A stretch of DNA of 64,000 nt. Source: Zhengitettix transpicula. Taxonomy: Eukaryota; Arthropoda; Insecta; Orthoptera; Tetrigidae. Location of the stretch: assembly GCA_037074705.1 (NCBI GenBank), contig CM073590.1, positions 51,549,895-51,613,894 of the forward strand. The letters run 5' to 3'. The position numbers were made by a program, and so were the translations under genes. The notes beneath the pieces are model-generated. The model did no database searches. It saw only the letters and a list, made by a program, of their open reading frames with translations, and was not told where the DNA came from. Shown piece after piece: positions 57,591 through 64,000 of the stretch (position 1 is the stretch's first letter; each line of letters opens with the position of its first letter).

Positions 57591-58584
57591 TGTAGTAATT
57601 AAAAGGAAATATAATTAATTAATGAACAAGACTTTTGGACTTGTATTGTTGGTGGCGTAAAAACATACGAGTTGTGTACAAGAATATGGAGCGATAGTGC
57701 ATGCTTGCTGGGTATTGTCGAAGTACATATTGTGAGACGCGCAGAGCTCCAGTGTGCATTTAGGAGACGGTGGAGAAAGGACAAAATTCAGAAAGTGTAT
57801 GAACAGGAGGCATAAGAGTAACAGTTCGGACAAAAATTTAGAAAGTTTGTATTTGGGAGGCAAGACTGCATACAGTCTAACAGATATATTTAGAACGATC
57901 TACGGTTTGCAGTCCATGAACAAATAACAGCAACGATACTACGCCGACTGTTATTTTTCCTGATGCAGAATAGTTCAGAGTGTAGCCTACATTCACGGGT
58001 TAGACATTTCTTCAATTATTGGGAGCCAGGTTATTGCGTCCAGTAAATAACCAATCTTTGAGGATAGTCATAAGTTTTTGATAGAGAGAACAGCGAAGCA
58101 AGTGTTGTGATTAAAATTTGGCGAGCAGAAGTGTTGTCTATTAAATTCTGTGTATAATGGCCTGTCTTTAAAGTGTTAATAATAATCGTGTGTGTGTGTG
58201 TGTGATTGTACGAGCCTATTCCTTGGCACAACAAAACTTTAAGGTTGAACTGCACATCTCATTATCTGTAAACCCGCCAGTAAATGATATCTTATAGTCA
58301 GATTTCCGAGTTCAGATTTCATATTTTATATTGTACTGATTGTTTGAATTAATGCTTTAATAACTTTGTAAATTTAATTGTTTAACATAAATATTCTTTA
58401 TTGAAGGCCCGGTAGTCGGGCCTGAGATATAGCCGTGGTATGTTGTCAAGTTTTTAATATGTAATATAATTTCGATAATTTGATTCAATAAATTAATTTA
58501 TTTGTATGCTCAAAATATTGACTTTTTAATTAAAATCCAATCATTAAATTTTAATTTCCTGATCATTTAAAAGTAATTACTACA
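57591..58584 (+). mobile_element. LTR-like element, copy C, in (TA)n
   Basis: TGTAGTAATTAAAAGG to AAAAGTAATTACTACA, 994 bp, with (TA)n on both sides. It matches copy B2 in reverse complement along most of its length. The termini form an 11-12-bp inverted pair, normal for LTRs. GGCCCGGTAGTCGGGCC at 58,406-58,422 is a strong hairpin preceded by AATAAA-poor, AT-rich sequence. A TG repeat lies at 58,187-58,204. Read as a solo LTR; a TIR transposon is the alternative. Frames of 61-82 codons inside are not genes. Confidence 0.65.
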
Positions 58585-58619
58585 ATATATATATATATAT
58601 ATATAGCTTGTTCAATAAG

Positions 58620-58921
58620 CTGCTCATTGGTATGCATGAATTATTATTTGAAAGTAAGGGAAAGTGGACTCGCGTTTCCTTGAGTAAGGAAGAATGTGGA
58701 CAGTTGGTTTGAGGATTTCGCCTCAGGCATGTCGTAATTTGAGATTTCAGCGTGTCATTGGATCCATTAAGAAGGAAGAGGGCGAGAAAAAGTGTTGAGA
58801 CGAAATCGTTAGTTGAGAGAGACAGAAGGCATCTGAGTGAATGAAGTCGAGAGGGAATTATTGGAAGAAGTGCAAGTGCTCCGTTTCGCCTGTCGACAAA
58901 AGGATATGGGATCAGATAACG
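58620..58921 (+). other. Candidate 5' exon (weak)
   Basis: A purine- and GC-richer block ends AAAAGGATATGGGATCAGAT followed by AACG and GTAAGT. The ATG at 58,909 opens MGSDN in frame up to a consensus splice donor at 58,921, as in a first exon with a short coding part. No promoter motif, acceptor or downstream exon can be assigned, so this may be chance or part of another repeat. Confidence 0.2.
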
Positions 58922-59254
58922 GTAAGTTATATTGGTCCTATCTCATTTTAATCTTAATGTATGTTAATGTTTAGTATACTAACTATTTGTATTGTAGTAT
59001 CATAGGCATATTCATACGTTTTAAACCAATTAAATGTAATATTTGTAAGTTTAATCTTTTACTACCCCCATTGTATACAATCATGGAAGATTGACTTGAT
59101 ACATTATGTATTTCAAGGAGCCCGAGCCGAATCGTCTCATTATTATTATTCTTGGACATGGAGACCACTTTTATGTATGAAAGTTGGATTCACTGTGGCA
59201 CTGAGTGACGTGCAGAAGGAATTTCGCTAATGTGTCAGATTATGCAAGCTACAA

Positions 59255-59350
59255 AAATAATATCTCTGTGCCGGTACCGACGTTGGAACCCGGGATCTCT
59301 GTATCATGAGTTAATGACTCTGTGAGACTGAGCACTAGACAACAGCAGGC
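59255..59350 (-). repeat. tRNA-like SINE fragment candidate
   Basis: On the minus strand TAGTGCTCAGTCTCACAGAG and then ATCCCGGGTTCCAACGTCGG resemble the A- to B-box part of a tRNA-derived SINE (GGTTCCAAC against GGTTCGANTC). No full cloverleaf or tail is visible. Confidence 0.35.
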
Positions 59351-59568
59351 CAACAAAGTAAATACAATAACTCAGGTCAATAACACTAATTAACATTAAG
59401 AACTTCTTCATATAAAAGAGAAATACTGCATTTATTGACTCTTAAAAATCATGCTGGAAATATTTTAATTGACCAGGCGTATATTTGTTAACGAAAATTA
59501 ATTTTAAAACCGCTAGTTATAATGTATTTGTTAAATATTAAGTCTTATTGTTGTATATATCACATTGT

Positions 59569-60082
59569 AGGGAAATATACTGAGAGCTCTGGCGGAGGCT
59601 ACCTTTGGGGATGCCTTCACATCTCTCTGGTATTTTTTTTGAACTAAGGTTCCCACATGCCGAGGCACCTCGGCCTGTTTTGAGAGGTGTATGTTCCGGG
59701 GTCGCAGACCTTGGGCATACAGTAAGAGTTGTTCGCTATTCCCATTGGAATAGTCGGCGAGCTGCCTCCTAAACTGGTCGAGGCACGGAGAAAGAAATGC
59801 TGCGTCCCCACAGAAAAACTCCTCTCCCGCTATCGGAAGGGCGTGGGACAAGTACCCAATGCCCGACCTACCTGATGCAGGTTTTTCTAGGGTTTCCCTG
59901 CATTTCTTTAAGCGAATGCCAGGTAGGATCCTTAAAATATAGCCCGAGGGCCCTAGTTAACTATTGGCTACCTTCCTCTACTCTTCCGCATCCCCCCTTT
60001 CAAATCCCTTCCTATGCTATTAAAGGGGAGTTGCCCAAAGTAGATTAGCCTCATGTAGCCTGTTGCCAAATATATATATATA
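59569..60082 (+). repeat. 0.55-kb repeat, copy 9 (subtype B, 5'-truncated) with TSD
   Basis: A perfect 15-bp duplication TATATATCACATTGT flanks it (59,554-59,568 and 60,083-60,097). The 5' hairpin is missing; the copy starts at GAGAGCTCTGGCGGAGGC after 12 bp of other sequence. The tail is (AT)n instead of poly(A). 5' truncation plus a full duplication fits target-primed reverse transcription. Confidence 0.92.
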
Positions 60083-60097
60083 TATATATCACATTGT

Positions 60098-60983
60098 TTG
60101 TACTACAGATATAATATTAATAATTTTTAATAAAAATATCTGTGAAAAAGTAATATTTGTGCAGCGAGATCAAGCCAGAAAATATTATTAATATTCTGAA
60201 ATTGTTAATAGTCAATAGGCATGTCATCTGCAGTGAGACAATGAACTGAATATACTACGGAAACTATTCAAAAGGATTTGGTAACATTTATTAAATAAAT
60301 TACTCTGAGTTTTCTTAACATGTGATTATATTAATGATGGAAATTATTCAAGTATAGAATGATTGGAAAGTACAAGTAACTCGGTTATCATTTGAAAGCG
60401 ATCTTCGTGTGTATCGACAATAGGACCCAAGTAAGCAAGGGACCAGGTGTACATATAATTCGTCCACAACCGCCTAGGGATTATCGGAGAGAAGCAGATG
60501 CAGATAGGAACTGATTTATTACAAGACAGAGCACAGGTCCACTGAGACAAGGGACGTAATAATCAGACTGCATCAGCGTGTTTAACTAATAAATTGGAAT
60601 ACTGGATATGTTTAAATTCATCAGTAATATTTTTATTTCTTCTGTAAACCTCTTTAATTCAATAAATACAACTACTTTTCGTAAAAAAAAATAAGAAACT
60701 TTCTGACTTTGTAAATTGAGTTCGTATCATGAATATGTTTTCTTCTTATTAGGTATATTTAGTGTTATGAACATGTTAGTAATCAATACGGAGTGAATAA
60801 TTCTGTGTATTCGGACGCCGGTCTGCTAATAAAGATATGAAAGTGGCTGACAGATATGGAGCGTTGAAATGCAGACAATTATGCTTCCCGTCGCAGAAGT
60901 CAGGAAGAAGCTCATAGACGATGAGGGAGCGCGGCCAGAATACGGTATCACACTGAAAATTAATTATAACATTAGCCTAAACA

Positions 60984-61013
<30 letters not shown>
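60098..61013. other. No gene recognised; (AT)n at right end
   Basis: 60,985-61,014 is (AT)n leading into copy 10. Frames at 60,344-60,550 and 60,869-61,075 carry no motif. Confidence 0.45.
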
Positions 61014-61018
<5 letters not shown>

Positions 61019-61478
61019 GGTAACAGGCTACATCAGGGTAATCCACATAGTGGCAACTCCCCTTTAATAGCATAGGAAGGGATTTGAAAGCGGGGATGCG
61101 GAAGGGTAGAGGAAGGCAGCCAAGGGTTAACTAGGGCCCCCGGGCTATAGTTTAAGGATCCTACCCGGCATTCACCTAAAAGTAATGCAGGGAAAACCCT
61201 ATAAAAACCTGCATCAGGTAGGTCGGGCATTGGGTACTTGTCCCACGCCCTTCCGATTGCGGGATGAGAGTTTGCTGTGGGGACGCAGCATTCCATTCTC
61301 CGTACCTCGACCAGTTTAGGAGGCAGCTGACCGACTGTTCCAATGGGAACAGGGAACAACTCTTACAGTATGCCCCCAGGTCTGTGACCACGGAACATGC
61401 ACCTCTTAAAACCAGACCGAGGAGCCTCAAAAACGGAGAGAGGAAAAGGCATCCCCATCCTGTCTATCCTACAAGGTT
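61014..61478 (-). repeat. 0.55-kb repeat, copy 10 (subtype A, 5'-truncated)
   Basis: Minus strand starts at GGTAGAACCTTGTAGGAT (hairpin lost) and runs to TAGCCTGTTACCCTG before (AT)n. A 108-codon minus frame (61,033-61,359) keeps the same reading as the frame in copy 5. No clear duplication. Confidence 0.9.
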
Positions 61479-61611
61479 CTACCGGGTTTCTGAAATTTAT
61501 ATAGTCTATATTACATAAATATCAGCAGGAGGGTGTCCACTAAAATCACGCAAATCTATTATCATGACGTATAACTATTTATAGAACTTTATCCTGTAAT
61601 ATTATTTACGA

Positions 61612-61947
61612 GTGACAGGTTATATGAGCGTAATCCAAGAGGTGGCTGCTCCATTTTAATAGACGAGGGAGGCATTTGAAAGGATAGATCTGGAAGGGAG
61701 AGCAAAATACCCAAGTGTTGACTAGAATCCTACCCGGCATTTGCCTATAAGTGATACCGGGCAAACCGTAGAAATCCCACATAATGTAAGATACTCTCTT
61801 GATACTTATACCGCGCCCTCCCGATGACTGTAATGTGGTTTGTTGTGGGGGTTCAGATTTTCCTTCTCCATACATCGATCGGAGGCGATTAGGAGGCAGC
61901 TGGCCGACTGTTCCAATCGAGAAATCAGATAACTCTTATCGTATGTG
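61612..61947 (-). repeat. 0.55-kb repeat, old diverged copy
   Basis: Retains GGAGGCAGCTGGCCGACTGT, CCTACCCGGCATTTGCCTA and GGTTATATGAGCGTAATCCA but with many changes and gaps, so it is clearly older than its neighbours. Confidence 0.8.
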
Positions 61948-61959
61948 AAAATTTTGTTA

Positions 61960-62045
61960 AAATACTACATGATGGTAATCCGCGTGGTGGCAGCTCCCCT
62001 TTAACATCTTAGGAAGGAATTCAAAAGGGAGAATGCGGAATGTAT
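61960..62045 (-). repeat. 0.55-kb repeat, 3'-end fragment
   Basis: CTACATGATGGTAATCCGCG, then TGGCAGCTCCCCTTTAACAT and GAATGCGGAA match the family 3' end in reverse; the rest is lost. Confidence 0.75.
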
Positions 62046-62936
62046 TAATGTAAAAATATGTCCTGTAGGAGAGAGCAAACTCAGTTGCCGCATTTATTAA
62101 TTTATATTTACGCAGATGTATGTAGTTCAAAAACATATTCTCATAGCAGTTATATCGTTGAAAATATTCACGTCCCTTCCACAATGCTCGCGTCGGCGAA
62201 GTAGAAATACCCCGCCTAATCCACAGATGTAGCGTCGATATTGAAACTTTGTCGTCTAACAAGAAGGATTTTTCCGATTTCAACAAGACAGGAAAAAAAT
62301 TTATGATAAAATGCAGCTGACTTGATTTCGATTAAATTTTACTGTCGACAAGTTTGATAAAGAAAATTAAATTTATTTACTGTCTTAAGACGTTCACTAT
62401 CGCTTGATCCATATGAATAGTTCCTCTCTATTTAATTGTTTTAATCCACATTACTAAGAATATTTCGGAAGAAAAAATGTTCGGGTTCATTTCTGGTGTA
62501 TTGCCGGCATTATTTCTGAGCAACGTGTAATCAGGTATGTTCTGGCAATGTTTTGAGTACAGAATTTCACGCAAACACTCAGGAAATTATACGGGCGACA
62601 GTGAAAAAGTGCACACATAGTACTTAATAATTAGAACAAAATAAATAAGAATATAGTTTCCACATTATATAATTCAACATGAAAGACCTTATTATTTAAG
62701 CAATTAATTCGTAATTGATAACGTATTGTTCAAAAATTTCACTAGTATCTGTCTTTGAAATTTTAATTCAGAAAATGGAACTTAATATTGAATATCAAAG
62801 CACAGTAATGTGAATAGCAATAGTAATCAGTACGCAATTAGTAATCTGACTACAATTCTCTAACTAGAGTCTTTTACAAATTTTAAATGTACTTGAAATA
62901 AAAACAAAAACGTCTGTGTTAAAATGTACTAGTTAG
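62046..62936. other. AT-rich region, no gene recognised
   Basis: The 109-codon minus frame (61,957-62,286) starts here and reads into the repeat fragment; no motif, not called. Confidence 0.45.
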
Positions 62937-63104
62937 ATAAATGAAAATAACAGACAAAATTAAGTGATAATATAAATACCACACAACCTTTCTCATGCGT
63001 TTCGAATGAATCACCTGACGAAAGCAGCAAGGATTTCAGAAACGTTGTGGGGTATTTATTTATTATTTATTTTGCAGTTATTTGGATGTTTATTTAAATA
63101 ATTT
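62937..63104 (+). repeat. Terminal repeat (pLTR-like) of the Penelope-like element
   Basis: Same fold-back as at 51,985-52,230: AATACCACACAACCTTTCTC on the left, CTGACGA (63,015-63,021), 17 nt, GAAAC (63,039-63,043) and GTTGTGGGGTATTTATTTAT on the right. It lies directly upstream of Penelope-type coding sequence in the same orientation, which ties the dispersed fold-backs to this element class. Confidence 0.7.
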
Positions 63105-63110
63105 TATTCT

Positions 63111-63967
63111 TTGATGAAATTTTATGGCACAATGTTCGATCTCACTACTTTCAATAATTACAACCCAAATTTAAAATTTGCTCATAAACTTGAATTGAAC
63201 CGTTCTCTTAATTTTCTTGATGTCAGTATTTCCATTCACAATATTTCCATTTTTAACAATTGTTTCAGGAAACCTACATACTCTAGACGTTTACTCCATA
63301 ATTTTCTTTCCTATCATCCTCCTAACCAAAAGAGAGTTCTGGCATACAATCTTGTAGACAGAGCTACATTACTTTCTAACTCTAATTTCCATCAACACAA
63401 CATAAATATTGTCCGTAACATTTTAATGTTTAATTAACCTTTACTGTGTAATTATAAACACACAAACATTAAAGTGAACTATATCTAATATCCTACTGTT
63501 CCTAGTCCCCAATCGCATCAATCCAAAGTTTTTCTCCTTCTCCCTTATTACAAGTTTTTACATCAATTTCGACCAAATATTTAAATAACATCAAATATCC
63601 ATCATTTACAGATCTACTAATACACTTCCCTTTCCTCAAGGGCCCACCTGACACCTACAGCAAACATTGTCTTGTTTACAAAATCTCTTGGTCTGATTGT
63701 AATTCCTGCTACATAGATCGAACAAAGCCTTCACTCAATACCCGTATCAAGGAACATATGTCCCATATCAAACTTCCCATCGATAAACAATCTGTAGTGT
63801 CCAAACATATTATAAATTTGAAACTTTCATTTAATAGGCAAAATGCTAAGATTTTAGATGCGGACACCAGATACCATTCCAGAATTTCATCACAAATGCT
63901 TCATATTAAATATGACATCAGTGTAATTAACGTACAAACAGATACTATGAAACTCAAAGATAGTTAA
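63111..63967 (+). pseudogene. Penelope-like element, 3' part of RT plus GIY-YIG endonuclease
   Basis: First frame (63,111-63,437, 108 codons): FNNYNPNLKFAHKLE, RSLNFLDVSISIHN, FRKPTYSRRLLHNF, SYHPPNQKRVLAYNLVDRA, the C-terminal part of Penelope reverse transcriptase. After a frame change, QGPPDTYSKHCLVYKIS, CNSCYIDRTKPSLNTRIKEH, then RISSQMLHIKYD and INVQTDTMKL (to 63,967) form the GIY-YIG nuclease that would nick target DNA. The GIY is LVY, the YIG is YID, Arg of TRIKEH is kept, and the catalytic Glu expected in the (S)EMIHIK block is Gln. The 5' part with the catalytic RT motifs is missing (5' truncation), two frames are used and a stop separates them, so it is inactive. A 3' terminal repeat, if present, lies beyond the window. 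Confidence 0.88.
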
Positions 63968-64000
63968 GGGCTCCATACATTTGCGCAACAAAAGTGTTTC

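Overview
This 64-kb window looks like intergenic DNA from a large, AT-rich animal genome, most likely an insect. The evidence is the family-level resemblance of its transposons: several mariner-type transposases, jockey-like LINEs, a Penelope-like element with a GIY-YIG domain, and LTR-like elements sitting in TATATA tracts. A polyneopteran with a big genome (cockroach, termite or stick insect type) is my guess from the repeat style, but I cannot prove the taxon from sequence alone. I found no intact host protein-coding gene, no tRNA or rRNA gene and no CRISPR array. Nearly every recognisable feature is a broken mobile element, and most open frames are shadows in AT-rich DNA or frames inside repeats.

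Layout. 1-9,800: AT-rich desert with two head-to-tail copies of a 0.55-kb A-tailed repeat (4,023-4,812), an antisense LINE RNase H/C-terminal relic (about 6,810-7,340) and a GC-rich possible LTR (8,300-8,924). 9,833-11,402: a palindromic (CT)n(TA)n(GA)n microsatellite split by a 1.3-kb LTR-like element. 13,400-16,910: a hairpin, a tandem repeat, more 0.55-kb repeat pieces and a Mos1-like mariner relic. 16,911-22,494: nothing recognisable. 22,495-26,405: a second mariner relic, a 252-bp MITE-like element, a Penelope-type fold-back and an internally deleted transposon with about 95-bp inverted ends. 28,334-30,436: two about 1-kb LTR-like elements tail to tail across a (TA)n tract. 30,842-35,346: a terminal-inverted-repeat element, a possible second LTR family and a near-perfect 149-bp hairpin. 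37,483-42,007: two 0.55-kb repeats with clear target-site duplications flanking a LINE cluster (two jockey-like reverse transcriptase pieces, an inverted piece of another LINE) and a relic of a widespread arthropod repeat protein. 45,480-54,885: a third mariner relic, four or more 0.55-kb repeats, another Penelope fold-back and a transposase mosaic with an internal inversion. 56,200-64,000: more of the same repeats, another LTR-like element, and a 5'-truncated, frameshifted Penelope-like element running to the window end.

The most striking feature is the 0.55-kb family: about 14 full or partial copies in 64 kb, about 50% GC in a roughly 65% AT background, A-rich 3' tails, 10-15-bp target-site duplications at five copies, one or two short hairpins at the 5' end, two 5' subtypes, and head-to-tail dimers. 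It behaves like a SINE but shows no obvious tRNA-, 7SL- or 5S-type head. Its own mobilising partner is not identified. Family names below rest on recognised protein motifs and not on any search.
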